From an uncultured Bizionia sp. (GTDB taxonomy: Bacteria; Bacteroidota; Bacteroidia; Flavobacteriales; Flavobacteriaceae), in assembly GCA_947496215.1 (NCBI GenBank), contig CANMCF010000004.1, positions 124,001 through 188,000 on the forward strand: a stretch of 64,000 nucleotides of DNA, written 5' to 3'. The notes beneath the pieces are model-generated. The model was not told where the DNA came from. It saw nothing but the letters and a program-made list of their open reading frames with translations, and did not search any database. This document shows, piece after piece, positions 9,457 to 19,134 of the stretch. Numbering within the stretch: position 1 is the first letter of the stretch; each line of letters begins with the position of its first letter. Position numbers and translations under genes: made by a program.

Positions 9457-11148
9457 TCATTCTTTTATATCCCTAAGTTTTAGTTGCAGATTAACACTGC
9501 CTTGCCAATGGTTCTCATCAATGGAATAGGCAGCTTTGAATTCTTTTTTGTCAGCAATGAGATCTAACTTGTCTCCCAAGCCAAAACCGATGCAAACCAA
9601 TTTCGTGCTTCCGGTTTGTGTTGCCGTGATACGTAAATGACTTTGATCTTCACCGACACATTTCCCATACCCGGTATCGTTTAGGCAATCGGTCATGAAA
9701 ACTGGAGCCATGTTTCCTGGGCCAAAGGGAGCGAATTGGCTTAATATGCGATAGAATTTGGGTGTGATGTCATCCAAGTCTATTTGTGTGTCTATGGTTA
9801 CTTCGGGGGTTAACAAGTTCTTGTCTATGGTGGTCTTTACGACTTCTTCGAATTTTTGTTTGAAAGCTTCGTAGTTTTTCTCTTCCAAAGTCAATCCAGC
9901 AGCATATTTGTGTCCTCCGAATTGTTCGATGTGTTCGGAACAAGCTTCCAAGGCATTGTATACATCGAAACCTTTTACGGATCTGGCGGAAGCAGCCAAT
10001 TTATTACCGCTTTTAGTGAAAACCAAAGTTGGACGGTAATAGGTTTCGATTAATCTGGAAGCAACGATACCTATTACTCCCTTATGCCAATCTTCGCTAT
10101 AGACGACTGTGGTGAACCGTTCTTGTTCTTCTTGTTCTTCAATGTGTTCAAGGGCTTCTTTGGTAATGCGTTTGTCAGTGTCCTTTCTGTCGCTATTGAA
10201 AGCCTCGATTTCCTCTGCATATTTTGTTGCAGTTTCCATGTCGGTTTGGGTTAACAGGTCCACGGCATACTGCCCATGTTTCATTCTGCCAGCTGCATTT
10301 ATTCTTGGGGCGATTATGAACACGACGTCGGTTATGGTGAGCGTTTCCTTTTTTATTTGGTCTATTATGGCTTTGAACCCTGCTCTTGGCGATGTGTTGA
10401 TGACCTTTAATCCATAATGGGCGAGAATCCTATTTTCGCCTACCATAGGTACTATGTCGGCTCCGATGGCAGTTGCAACGAGGTCCAGGTACTGTGTGAG
10501 ATCCTCTATCGTCTTACCTTTTTTGGATGCCAATGCTTGTATTAGTTTAAAACCTACTCCACAACCACAAAGTTCGTCGAATGGGTAGTTGCAATCGTCT
10601 TGTTTGGGATCCAAGACAGCAATGGCATCTGGAACCTTTGGTCCTGGTCTGTGGTGGTCACAAATTATGAAATCGACATTTTTCTCCTTTGCATGGACTA
10701 CCTTGTCAATGGCCTTTATGCCACAATCCAAAGCAATTATCAAAGAGATGTCATTGTCTGCAGCGTAATCAATTCCTTTGTAGGATATGCCATAGCCCTC
10801 TTCATAGCGATCGGGAATGTAAGTTGTGACATTTGGATAGGTGCTTGATAGGTAAGAAGACATCAAAGATACAGCCGTGGTCCCATCTACATCATAATCA
10901 CCATAGACCATGATGTTTTCATTGTTGGATATTGCTGTTTCTATTCTTGAAACGGCCTTGTGCATGTCCTTCATCAGAAAAGGGTCATGCAAGTCATCTA
11001 GACTAGGCCTGAAGAAATATTTGGCTTGCTCATAGGATTCTATGCCCCGTTGCACCAAAAGTGAAGCAATGGACTTTTCTACTTGCAATGCCTTTGAAAG
11101 ATCGTTTACAGTATCCTGATTGGGTTTGGGTTTTAATGTCCAACGCAT
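9457..11148 (-). CDS. recJ: Single-stranded-DNA-specific exonuclease RecJ
   Basis: 5'-3' exonuclease of the DHH superfamily acting in recombination and base-excision or mismatch repair. The DHH motifs are intact: DYDVDGTTAVS near residue 82, ALDCGIK near 139, DHHRPGP near 164 and GRMKHGQ with GGHKYAAGLTLE for DHHA1 near 410. A C-terminal OB-like domain follows. Length of 563 residues is normal. Its start abuts the stop of an upstream GNAT gene on the same strand, so the two form an operon. Confidence 0.95.
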   Translation of the reverse strand: MRWTLKPKPNQDTVNDLSKALQVEKSIASLLVQRGIESYEQAKYFFRPSLDDLHDPFLMKDMHKAVSRIETAISNNENIMVYGDYDVDGTTAVSLMSSYLSSTYPNVTTYIPDRYEEGYGISYKGIDYAADNDISLIIALDCGIKAIDKVVHAKEKNVDFIICDHHRPGPKVPDAIAVLDPKQDDCNYPFDELCGCGVGFKLIQALASKKGKTIEDLTQYLDLVATAIGADIVPMVGENRILAHYGLKVINTSPRAGFKAIIDQIKKETLTITDVVFIIAPRINAAGRMKHGQYAVDLLTQTDMETATKYAEEIEAFNSDRKDTDKRITKEALEHIEEQEEQERFTTVVYSEDWHKGVIGIVASRLIETYYRPTLVFTKSGNKLAASARSVKGFDVYNALEACSEHIEQFGGHKYAAGLTLEEKNYEAFKQKFEEVVKTTIDKNLLTPEVTIDTQIDLDDITPKFYRILSQFAPFGPGNMAPVFMTDCLNDTGYGKCVGEDQSHLRITATQTGSTKLVCIGFGLGDKLDLIADKKEFKAAYSIDENHWQGSVNLQLKLRDIKE

Positions 11149-11748
11149 TTATCGTATCAATTTTAATCGTAACTCTTCTTTTTTATGTGTTATCCATTCC
11201 TCTTTCAATATGCTTAACAAGGCAACATCGCTTCTTCCTCTTCCAGAAGGACTTGGCAATGCTTTTCTAAACACGCCCTCCTCGGTGCAACCTACACTTT
11301 TCATTGCAGCTATGCTTCTTTTGTTTTCGACATAGGCACCTAGACCAATGCGTTCCATTTCCATGGTACTGAAGGCAAAGTCGAAAAGGAGGTACTTGCA
11401 ATGCTTGTTCAAGCCTGTACCTTGAAATCGTTTTCCATACCAGGTATATCCCAGTCTGGTGTTGTTCAAGGTTAAGTCTATGTCACAAAAACGAGTGCAA
11501 CCAGCAACTTGATTTGTCCTTTTGTCCACGACTAGGAAAGGGTATTCCTTTTTGTCTTTTCTAGCCTGAATGGTCGATTTTATGTACTCCATCAAATTTA
11601 ACGAACCATTGCCCTTTATGTGTGAATAGTCCCAAATGTTGGGCTCGTTGGAAATGTCCAACAAGCTTTTGAAATGGTTTTCATGCAAGGGTTTTAGTTG
11701 CACGATTGCATCTTCGATAATGTAATCTGAAGTAAAACTGAAAGACAT
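11149..11748 (-). CDS. GNAT family N-acetyltransferase (RimJ/RimL type)
   Basis: A 199-residue protein with the acetyl-CoA-binding fold of Acetyltransf_3: LKPLHENHFKSLLDISNEP at the N-terminus, then TRFCDIDLTLNNTRLGYTW, ENKRSIAAMKSVGCTEEGV near residue 150 and a basic FRKALPSPSGRGRS loop. Members modify N-termini of ribosomal proteins or small molecules. It sits directly upstream of recJ without a gap and just downstream of an OsmC-like gene. Confidence 0.8.
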   Translation of the reverse strand: MSFSFTSDYIIEDAIVQLKPLHENHFKSLLDISNEPNIWDYSHIKGNGSLNLMEYIKSTIQARKDKKEYPFLVVDKRTNQVAGCTRFCDIDLTLNNTRLGYTWYGKRFQGTGLNKHCKYLLFDFAFSTMEMERIGLGAYVENKRSIAAMKSVGCTEEGVFRKALPSPSGRGRSDVALLSILKEEWITHKKEELRLKLIR

Positions 11749-11751
11749 GTC

Positions 11752-12174
11752 CTAGTTGTTGTGAAAATGAATGTTTGTTTTTACTTCTGCAAATTTTCTA
11801 AACATTTCCATTACTCCACAATACTTGTCGACAGACAAATTTACTGCTTTGGTAATCTTTCCTTCATCCAAGTTGCTTCCATAGAAATGATAGTCCACGG
11901 TAACGGTATGGTAATATTTTGGGTGCTCATCGGTCAATTGTCCTTCTACATCCATTTTGAAATCATCGACTCCCACCTTCATCTTATCCAAAATGGAAAC
12001 AACATCCAGGCCAGAACATCCGGCCAATGAAGATAGCATCATTGCCTTTGGGCGCAAACCTTTGTTAGTTCCTCCATTTTCTTCCGACGTATCCATCGAT
12101 ACATTGTGTCCGCTAGGGTTATCCGATTCGAAAAGCATGTTGCCTTTCCATTGTGTTGTGATTTTATGAGACAT
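11752..12174 (-). CDS. OsmC family peroxide-reductase-like protein
   Basis: Start placed at MSHKITTQWKGNMLFES, which matches the family's N-terminus. The cysteine of SSLAGCSGLDVVSIL near residue 55 is the usual peroxidatic residue. A second conserved cysteine, in DKYCGVMEMF near residue 120, completes the Ohr/OsmC pair. Role is probably detoxification of organic hydroperoxides or sulfur species in the cytoplasm. Same strand and tight spacing with the GNAT and recJ genes. Confidence 0.85.
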   Translation of the reverse strand: MSHKITTQWKGNMLFESDNPSGHNVSMDTSEENGGTNKGLRPKAMMLSSLAGCSGLDVVSILDKMKVGVDDFKMDVEGQLTDEHPKYYHTVTVDYHFYGSNLDEGKITKAVNLSVDKYCGVMEMFRKFAEVKTNIHFHNN

Positions 12175-12233
12175 TATTGAAATTTTTATCGTTATTTGTA
12201 ACACCAAAAATACCACTAATAAAATTAAATTTT

Positions 12234-12824
12234 ATGCCATTAATTACTCCTTTGACACCAGATCACGATTTAGAGACAAAAAAACTTGCAGAGTTTTTTA
12301 ACGAAACCCTTGGTTTTTGCCCTAATTCCGTGCTTACAATGCAACGAAGACCAGCAATAAGCAAGGCCTTCATAAACTTGAACATGGCTGTTATGGCCAA
12401 TGAGGGTAGAGTGACTTCTGCCTTGAAAAGAATGATTGCTTGGGTTAGTAGCAATGCCACTGGTTGTCGCTATTGTCAAGCGCACGCCATTCGTGCTGCA
12501 GAGCGCTATGGAGCAGAACAGGAGCAGTTGGATAACATTTGGGAATACAGGACGCATCCTGCATTCAATGAAGGAGAACGTGCTGCATTGGACTTTTCCT
12601 TGGCAGCTTCACAAGTACCCAATGCTGTTGATGGAGACATAAAGAGAAGATTGCATGAGCATTGGAATGAAGGAGAAATAGTAGAAATGTTGGGCGTTAT
12701 CTCTTTGTTTGGTTACTTGAACCGTTGGAATGATTCCATGGGTACTACATTGGAAGATGATGCGATTGACAGTGGGAACCAATATTTGGGAAAACATGGT
12801 TTTGAAGTAGGGAAACACGTGTAA
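12234..12824 (+). CDS. Carboxymuconolactone decarboxylase / peroxidase-related (AhpD-like) protein
   Basis: A 196-residue, mostly helical protein with the AhpD/CMD core RMIAWVSSNATGCRYCQAHA, containing a CxxC redox pair followed by a histidine near residue 80. This family reduces peroxides or acts as a disulfide reductase. It starts 59 bases from the divergent OsmC gene, so the two probably share a regulatory region and an oxidative-stress role. ATG 12234 was preferred over the upstream in-frame ATG at 12177. Confidence 0.8.
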   Translation: MPLITPLTPDHDLETKKLAEFFNETLGFCPNSVLTMQRRPAISKAFINLNMAVMANEGRVTSALKRMIAWVSSNATGCRYCQAHAIRAAERYGAEQEQLDNIWEYRTHPAFNEGERAALDFSLAASQVPNAVDGDIKRRLHEHWNEGEIVEMLGVISLFGYLNRWNDSMGTTLEDDAIDSGNQYLGKHGFEVGKHV

Positions 12825-13127
12825 TTATAAAAAGACTTAAGAATTAAGATTTTTTGTCATTGAAATACATATAAGATCGTGGATATATTTGGATCACTAT
12901 TTGATTTAAGGTTGCATAGTAGTAATACTATGTGTCTTTGACATTTTATCTACATAAATCCCAGCAACAATGAGTAAAATGAATTGTGTGAATGTTTTAA
13001 AATTAGAAACTTTCAATTCTCCCATTATTTTTTAAGACCTATATGAATTTAGTAGTATTTTTGATTCTATAATAAATCCAGAATTTACCTGTTTAATAAG
13101 TTATTTATACTTTATTATATATAACCT
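12825..13127. other. Intergenic, AT-rich, no gene seen
   Basis: About 300 bases with stops in all frames and no convincing RNA. The last 60 bases (runs of TTATA upstream of the next ATG) may hold the promoter of the following gene, but no clear TAnnTTTG match was found. Confidence 0.4.
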
Positions 13128-13910
13128 ATGAAAGAAATTATCACTATTGCATTGATTATTATATCCACAATATCATTTGGACAAGAAGTCGAAAAGATGC
13201 AAGGACAAACACGATATGGTAAAGCTACATTCTATGTTTTGAAATCTGATATGACAACTAAACATGGTAAATATACCATAAAAGATCATTATGGGAATGG
13301 GAATGCATCAACCGTTGTTGGTAAGAATGGATTAATAGTTGATGGAAATTATTCTAATGGGAAAAAAGATGGAATTTGGATTAAAAGACACTTTGGACCA
13401 TTACGTAATATTCAAAGCCAAGGAAAATATGAAAATGACATTCAAGTTGGTGTGTGGACTTTTTACAATCATAATGGGGAAATTATTCAAAAATATGATT
13501 TTGATAATCATCGACGAATAATGACAACAGAATGTGGATCAGATAAACAATATGACATTTATATTGAGGACAAATATGTGAAGTCACATTTAGACTGTCC
13601 TCCATCATATATTGGTGGATATGAATTTTTAATATTTGAATTTAATGAGCAGATAAGTGATTCATATAGATACCCTAAAAAAGAAGGAGGAGGAACATTT
13701 AAAATTAATTCAAGAGTTTCTTTTCTCCTTAAAAAAGATGGAACTATAGACAAAATAGAATTTAGACATTCAATAAAAAACGAAAAATTAAAGACGTTTA
13801 TTAAAAATCTAATCCACGAAAAACAAGACAAATGGATTGTAGCTGAATTAAATGGCTCAAAAATAAGCTCAAAAATGAATATTCCGATTAATGTAAATAT
13901 CATATACTAA
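13128..13910 (+). CDS. Secreted MORN/YwqK-like repeat protein
   Basis: Signal peptide MKEIITIALIIISTISFGQ with Q as the first mature residue, typical of Flavobacteriia. The middle part has repeated GxYxNGKKDGIWI- and GKYENDIQVGVWTFYN-type units like the MORN/YwqK family. The end (SFLLKKDGTIDKIEFR) resembles a TonB C-terminal fold. Probably periplasmic or outer-membrane associated, function unknown. AT-rich codon use differs from the core genes around it, consistent with an accessory gene. Confidence 0.65.
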   Translation: MKEIITIALIIISTISFGQEVEKMQGQTRYGKATFYVLKSDMTTKHGKYTIKDHYGNGNASTVVGKNGLIVDGNYSNGKKDGIWIKRHFGPLRNIQSQGKYENDIQVGVWTFYNHNGEIIQKYDFDNHRRIMTTECGSDKQYDIYIEDKYVKSHLDCPPSYIGGYEFLIFEFNEQISDSYRYPKKEGGGTFKINSRVSFLLKKDGTIDKIEFRHSIKNEKLKTFIKNLIHEKQDKWIVAELNGSKISSKMNIPINVNIIY

Positions 13911-14118
13911 ACTAAGCTTGAAAACGAAAAATTAAAGTATTTAATATTCTCGAATTACTTCATCGGAAAGTTTAAACTTGAACATTATGATTGATCTTCT
14001 TCCATTTTAAGAACAGTTCATAACTAGAAAATCTGAGCTATTTTTATTCAATGTACTTATTGGGGAGGTATGCCTCCTATGAGTTATGGGCCTGAATGAG
14101 TTGTAATCTGCCCTTGAA

Positions 14119-14412
14119 TTGGAGATCACCAAGGCTGAATTTGGAAATCAAAAGAAAGAACTCAAAAACAAAATCGACATGGCGTGCAATGACGTTTTAA
14201 CTGCAAAAGTTACATTGGAAGCTTCAGAGTCAGCCTTGATATTTCAGAAAGAAGCATTTGCAATTGCTCAAAATAAATATAAAGGTGGCTACATTGCATC
14301 ATTCGAATTTCTCGAAAGAAAATCAAAATACATTCAATCTCAATCAGAATTGATAAAGGCCAAGTATGATCATTTGTTCAAGATCAAAGTTTTGGAGTAC
14401 TATTCAAATTAG
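14119..14412 (+). pseudogene. Remnant of a TolC-type outer-membrane efflux protein (C-terminal end only)
   Basis: About 97 codons match the helical C-terminal end of TolC family proteins (coiled-coil helices, then AFAIAQNKYKGGYIASFEFL and the closing LFKIKVLEYY). Full proteins are ~420-480 residues, so the first three quarters are missing. No good start or promoter is present; the frame opens at a TTG. It lies in a decayed stretch with another possible remnant on the opposite strand at about 14480-14545. Confidence 0.65.
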
Positions 14413-14544
14413 ACTCTAAGTAAGGCTTTCCAAAACGGTGGTCCAATTGTTTTCCCCGACTAATCATAGTTTCCTTTTTCTAAGGATATTGCTCCAAGAC
14501 TTCTTTTGCAGTGCCAAGATAGGCAAGGTCTTTTTTGTTGTGGG
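14413..14544. other. Decayed intergenic stretch, possible minus-strand gene remnant
   Basis: On the minus strand about 20 codons ending near 14480 read HNKKDLAYLGTAKEVLEQY before a stop, with no start or continuation upstream. This looks like the tail of a lost gene. It is too short to assign. Confidence 0.3.
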
Positions 14545-16293
14545 TCAGTCATGAAGATCCATTAGAATTGTTACAACTTCAGCCTTTATGTTATTTTGAG
14601 TGTTTTCAATCATTGGTGCAATGAGTGAATGATCCGAAACCATGTCCTTGGTCGTTTCAACAGCTTTTACATACCAATCTTCCCAAGCTTTTATTATGGA
14701 AACTTGAGTTTTCATGTCGTCACCATTGTTCAAAGCTATTTTACTTTGTTTAAATTCTTCCTCTAGCCTTTTCATGGCTGCTTTTTCAATTTGCAAGATT
14801 GTCTGTCTTGCCAGATTTTCGTCGGCATTTAAAAGTTGATATGCCGAAGCGAGCGATGCTACACCTACATTTTTGAGTGTTTGCTTGGAAACCTTGTCCA
14901 AACGATCGTTGTCCGTATGATAGAATTGGTCTGTAAAATGCCAAAACAATACACTAGGTATGTCTGCTCTTAGAAAGGGAACGTGGTCACTTCCCCCTTC
15001 AAAGGGATTGGTGTTTACAACCCAATTCGCTTTTTTGCCTTGTGTTTTGAAAGCCTCGATTAAAAAGTCGTTTAGATAATGTGGTTTCATTTGGCTCAAC
15101 TTCATCTTTTGTCCTCCCCACTCGGTGTGCTTGTCATTTCCTCTGGTCCAAATGGCGCTCGGATCTGGCATTTTTTCAATTAAGAAGGAACCTCCCGTGA
15201 TGGCTGTGTTTTCTCCAACCATGTCCAAGCTGATGCCCCACTTTATATCTCTTGCACGTTCCTTGTCTTCTTGTACGTATCTTCTAGTGGAAACAATTTC
15301 GTCTCCCCAAAGGAAGGTTAATGTACGCTTGGGGTTAAAAGTGTTTTCCTTGACCAATTTGGCGGTAACCGTTGCCATTTCCAAGGCTACACCAACACCG
15401 GTTGCATTGTCGTTTGCTCCTGGCTCTTGCACGTGAGCACTATATACCAATCGCTCTTTCGGATAAGCGCTTCCTTTTATTTCTGCAATGATGGTCAATT
15501 CTTCCGATTCGTAGATTTTTGTTTCCACCATGACATTCAATCTTACCGTTCCTTTGCCTAAACTTGATTTCAAGCGTTCCTTGGCTGCATGGGACATGGC
15601 GATTGCCCACCCTTTTATGTCTTGATTCAAAGGGATGGATCGAAACTGAATGGATGTCGTATTCTTTTCGGGCTGTAGATACTTCGGATTGTCATAAGAC
15701 AAGATGCCAACGGCTCCGCCTTTTACCATTGCTGTTTCAAACACCCTTGCAGGACTGGACTCCACAAAGATGATTTTTCCTTTTACATCTATGTCTTTTA
15801 GTTTCTTGATGTCCTCAATGTGTATTACTTCAGCATTTATTCCTTCATTCGGGGTACTGTGGGAATTGATGGCGATCATGTTTCGGTTGGTGGCGTGTTG
15901 CAATAGCGGAGATTCTTCTCCATCTATTGACACAAGGGCATCAATGGATTCCCAAGTGGGGTGTTGGAGTGCTCTTTTCTCTATTCTGTAGGTAAAGATG
16001 TCGTTCGGTGAAGCCTTTTCTTCAAGGACATACCCCGCCTTTTCAAGTTGTTCGGCAATTTTGTAAATGCTTTTGTCAAAACCAGTGTTGCCAACTATGC
16101 GCCAATATTTTTCTATGAAAGCAGTAGTTTCATATGCCTGATTTCCGGTGAATTCATCATTGATTGCATTCCATTGATTTGTAGTCGTTTGTTGTTTGTC
16201 TTGAAATGTGAATGCTGTTTTTTTTGATTTGCAGGAAACAACTATGACAATGATGACAATGATGACAATGATGCCAAGGCATTTTTTTAACAT
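14545..16293 (-). CDS. M28 family zinc aminopeptidase, lipoprotein, with PA domain
   Basis: Signal peptide of lipoprotein type ending VVSCKSKK. A PA-like insert lies near residues 130-240 (KGKIIFVESSPARVFETAMVKG), and the M28 catalytic core shows the metal ligands: H and D in VYSAHVQEPGANDNATG, E in LWGDEI, D in SLDMVGEN and H in FWHFTDQFYHTDND. Likely an aminopeptidase or glutamate-carboxypeptidase-like enzyme in the periplasm. The signal-peptide codons contain a small direct repeat (ATGACAATG three times on the plus strand, about 16246-16272) that lengthens the Ile/Val run. Confidence 0.85.
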   Translation of the reverse strand: MLKKCLGIIVIIVIIVIVVSCKSKKTAFTFQDKQQTTTNQWNAINDEFTGNQAYETTAFIEKYWRIVGNTGFDKSIYKIAEQLEKAGYVLEEKASPNDIFTYRIEKRALQHPTWESIDALVSIDGEESPLLQHATNRNMIAINSHSTPNEGINAEVIHIEDIKKLKDIDVKGKIIFVESSPARVFETAMVKGGAVGILSYDNPKYLQPEKNTTSIQFRSIPLNQDIKGWAIAMSHAAKERLKSSLGKGTVRLNVMVETKIYESEELTIIAEIKGSAYPKERLVYSAHVQEPGANDNATGVGVALEMATVTAKLVKENTFNPKRTLTFLWGDEIVSTRRYVQEDKERARDIKWGISLDMVGENTAITGGSFLIEKMPDPSAIWTRGNDKHTEWGGQKMKLSQMKPHYLNDFLIEAFKTQGKKANWVVNTNPFEGGSDHVPFLRADIPSVLFWHFTDQFYHTDNDRLDKVSKQTLKNVGVASLASAYQLLNADENLARQTILQIEKAAMKRLEEEFKQSKIALNNGDDMKTQVSIIKAWEDWYVKAVETTKDMVSDHSLIAPMIENTQNNIKAEVVTILMDLHD

Positions 16294-16316
16294 GATAATG
16301 AATTTTGATGGATGTA

Positions 16317-16988
16317 TTATTTCTTTCCCCCTACTACGATTACGATTTCGCCTTTTGGAGGCTTGTTTGTATAATGTTCCAAGACTTCTTTTGCCGTACC
16401 ACGAATGGTTTCTTCATATAGTTTGGTTAACTCTCTAGATACGGAAACTGGTCTTTCTTCTCCGAAATACTCGCAAAAATGCCCTAATGTCTTTATTAGT
16501 TTATGTGGAGATTCATAAAAGATGATGGTTCTAGTTTCCTCGGCCAGCAACGACAATCTCGTTTGCCTGCCTTTTTTAACGGGCAAAAAACCTTCAAAGA
16601 TGAATTTGTCATTTGGCAAGCCGCTATTTACCAAAGCAGGGACGAATGCCGTTGCACCAGGTAGGCAATCTACTTCTATGTCGTTTTCCACACAAGCTCT
16701 GGCTAGTAAGAATCCTGGGTCTGAAATGGCTGGGGTGCCAGCATCGCTGATCAAAGCAATGGTTTCGCCGTTCTTGATGCGTTGTACCACGTTTGCTACT
16801 GTCTTATGCTCATTGTGCATGTGGTGACTTTGCATTTGAGTGGAAATTTCAAAGTGCTTCAATAGCTTGCCTGAGGTTCTGGTGTCTTCAGCCAGGATGC
16901 AATCCACTGTTTTCAATACAGTAATTGCTCTAAAGGTAATGTCTTCCAAGTTTCCTATTGGTGTTGGGACAATATAGAGTTTACTCAT
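16317..16988 (-). CDS. rsmI: 16S rRNA (cytidine(1402)-2'-O)-methyltransferase RsmI
   Basis: SAM-dependent methyltransferase of the tetrapyrrole-methylase fold that 2'-O-methylates C1402 of 16S rRNA in the decoding centre. Clear motifs: YIVPTPIGNLEDITFRA at the start, AEDTRTSGKLLKH, ALISDAGTPAISDPG near residue 80, FEGFLP, IFYESPHKL and LTKLYEETIRG. Length of 223 residues is normal. Monocistronic by spacing. Confidence 0.95.
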   Translation of the reverse strand: MSKLYIVPTPIGNLEDITFRAITVLKTVDCILAEDTRTSGKLLKHFEISTQMQSHHMHNEHKTVANVVQRIKNGETIALISDAGTPAISDPGFLLARACVENDIEVDCLPGATAFVPALVNSGLPNDKFIFEGFLPVKKGRQTRLSLLAEETRTIIFYESPHKLIKTLGHFCEYFGEERPVSVSRELTKLYEETIRGTAKEVLEHYTNKPPKGEIVIVVGGKK

Positions 16989-17282
16989 TAATTTTTAGGT
17001 GTTATGAGTTCAAATTTACAACCTTTTTGAGTGTGTTTAACACAACCTTTTCATAATTTCATCATCATGATGGAAACAAGCGAAAAACCATCATATGTGA
17101 GGAATCTCCATATGCCTATCCTTTTTTTGATGCTAGATATGGGCAAACCACGGGTTTGGCAATTGTAGTTGTGGTAGAAGATTTATTGGGAAATGTTGTT
17201 TCTAAAGTAGATGCCTACACTATTGTTTGATTACAATAGTAAAGATACCTGAACCGATGGTAGGTTGGATATATTTAAATAA

Positions 17283-17642
17283 TCAATCTTTGGCTCTAAC
17301 CAATTTCCCTAGAAAATAAGAGATTAAGATGACGGGAATCGTAATAACGGACAAACCCATGTCGTGTCCAGCTTGTTGGTGTGCGGCGGTAGCCAAAACA
17401 ACATCGAAAAACATCCCTGCATATGCCCATTCTGTGAGCCAATTGCTTTTACGCCATAAAATCATGACAACACCCAGTACCTTTAAAATGGCGAGAGGGA
17501 TTACGATGTAAGTTGGATAACTCAACATTTCAAAATAGTCTTTTACCATTTCCACGTTTGAAAAGTACATGTTGGCGGAATACAACATTATGAGGCAAAG
17601 TGAAATCGTGGCAAGCCAATAGATGACCTTTTGAATTCTCAT
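17283..17642 (-). CDS. DoxX-like family membrane protein
   Basis: A 119-residue protein with four membrane helices (about residues 8-28, 40-62, 70-88, 92-112). The pattern PLAILKVLGVVMIL and EWAYAGMFFDVVLATAAHQ fits the DoxX_2 family of small quinone- or redox-associated membrane proteins. It is directly downstream of the next gene on the same strand (2-base gap), so co-transcribed. Function unknown. Confidence 0.7.
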   Translation of the reverse strand: MRIQKVIYWLATISLCLIMLYSANMYFSNVEMVKDYFEMLSYPTYIVIPLAILKVLGVVMILWRKSNWLTEWAYAGMFFDVVLATAAHQQAGHDMGLSVITIPVILISYFLGKLVRAKD

Positions 17643-17644
17643 GT

Positions 17645-18370
17645 CTAATTGAATTTAGCCTCTAGAATTTCCATGAATCGTATTTCGTAATCTTCCTTTC
17701 CTTCCCAGTTGTTGTAATCTGGTTTTATGATGTCCTTTATTAATTGAGATGCTTCATTGTATGAACTGGAAGTGTTCAGTTGGGACAACACACGATCGTA
17801 ATCTTCGCTTTTCCCTTCAAATAGATGCTTGATGAAAGCCAACTTGTCATTCAACCCAATGGACAACCCAGATTTCAATTTGTCGTTGAGCGATTTTTTT
17901 TCGTCCTCGATTTTTATGTTCGACACCTTTTCAAAAACAGGGACTTCTTTGAAATCTGCGGTGATGTCCTCAAAATCATTTTTATGCTTTGGCTTTGCAG
18001 CATCGAACAATTTATCTATTTCTTGTGTTTCTTCAGGCATTTGGGCAACAATGTCCTTGATTTTTTCCATTACGGGTTCCGTGAGTTCTTCATTGTCATT
18101 GTCATCCAAGTTAACGTATGTCTTGTTTTCGACTTCTATGTTGTCACTCACCTTGTTGTTGAAAGCGGCATCCAACATTCCAAAGAACGAGGAATCGTCA
18201 CCTATCGTAGGAAGGTCGTCTTCAAAATTATCTTGGGCAAATTTCAAGACGGTCAACTTCTCATATAGGGCAGCAACTTCTGCATGCATTTTATTGACAT
18301 CCTCTTTTCCTCGTAATTTTAGAATCTTATGGGCAATACTCATCAATTCTGATTCTAACTTCTTCTTCAT
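17645..18370 (-). CDS. Conserved Bacteroidota hypothetical protein
   Basis: A 241-residue acidic, soluble protein. The N-terminus is helical (LMSIAHKILKLRGKEDVNKM), a low-complexity acidic linker occupies residues ~55-150, and a conserved C-terminal domain contains GLNDKLAFIKHLFEGKSEDY. I recognise it as a protein commonly found near rsmI or tdk in flavobacteria but know no function. First gene of a two-gene unit with the DoxX-like protein. Confidence 0.65.
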   Translation of the reverse strand: MKKKLESELMSIAHKILKLRGKEDVNKMHAEVAALYEKLTVLKFAQDNFEDDLPTIGDDSSFFGMLDAAFNNKVSDNIEVENKTYVNLDDNDNEELTEPVMEKIKDIVAQMPEETQEIDKLFDAAKPKHKNDFEDITADFKEVPVFEKVSNIKIEDEKKSLNDKLKSGLSIGLNDKLAFIKHLFEGKSEDYDRVLSQLNTSSSYNEASQLIKDIIKPDYNNWEGKEDYEIRFMEILEAKFN

Positions 18371-18486
18371 AAATTAAAATTTTATAATTTTTAAATTTAA
18401 TGCAATTTAGCCTTTTGATTTTTAATAAATTTGACCCACCTTTATACACAATAAAGGAGATTTCATTATAGTGCTAAAATTACAAA

Positions 18487-19134
18487 ATGTTTCTTGAAAA
18501 TACAGTAAATCAAAAAGAACAATTTGGTTGGATTGAAGTTATTTGCGGTTCAATGTTCTCTGGTAAAACGGAAGAACTGATTCGTAGGCTCAAACGAGCG
18601 CAATTCGCAAAACAGAAAGTGGAGATATTCAAACCTGCCATAGATGTCCGGTATGATGATGAAATGGTGGTCTCTCACGATGCAAACGAAATTCGATCTA
18701 CACCGGTTCCTGCTGCCGCAAATATTCCCATATTGGCAGATGGCTGTGACGTCGTAGGCATAGATGAAGCTCAGTTTTTCGACGATGAGATCGTACGCAT
18801 TTGCAATGATTTGGCGAACAAGGGGGTTCGTGTCATCGTTGCTGGTCTGGACATGGATTTCAAAGGAAACCCCTTTGGTCCAATGCCATATTTGATGGCA
18901 ACTGCCGAATATGTCACCAAGGTACATGCAGTTTGTACACGAACTGGTAATTTGGCGCAATTCAGCTATAGAAAGACAAAAAGCGAAGACTTGGTCTTGT
19001 TGGGAGAGACGGAAGAGTACGAACCATTGAGTCGTGCCGCATATTACAAGGCGACGATGCGGGAGAAGATAAAGACCATGAAAGTGAATGATGCCGAAGA
19101 AATAAGACCAAAACCCAAAGAACCCAATGCTTAA
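18487..19134 (+). CDS. tdk: Thymidine kinase (type II)
   Basis: Phosphorylates thymidine to dTMP in pyrimidine salvage. Walker A is [14 protein letters not shown] near residue 21, followed by the lid and Walker B-like [12 protein letters not shown] near residue 95, and the substrate region [12 protein letters not shown]. The zinc-binding region is partly degenerate: [11 protein letters not shown] keeps one cysteine where many homologues have CxxC. Overlaps the alanine racemase gene by 8 bases. Confidence 0.93.
   Translation: MFLENTVNQKEQFGWIEVICGSMFSGKTEELIRRLKRAQFAKQKVEIFKPAIDVRYDDEMVVSHDANEIRSTPVPAAANIPILADGCDVVGIDEAQFFDDEIVRICNDLANKGVRVIVAGLDMDFKGNPFGPMPYLMATAEYVTKVHAVCTRTGNLAQFSYRKTKSEDLVLLGETEEYEPLSRAAYYKATMREKIKTMKVNDAEEIRPKPKEPNA

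Noticed and set aside
17040-17282. Possible small gene between rsmI and the DoxX-like gene
   Set aside because: Short ATG frames end after at most ~34 codons and have no recognisable product; treated as intergenic.
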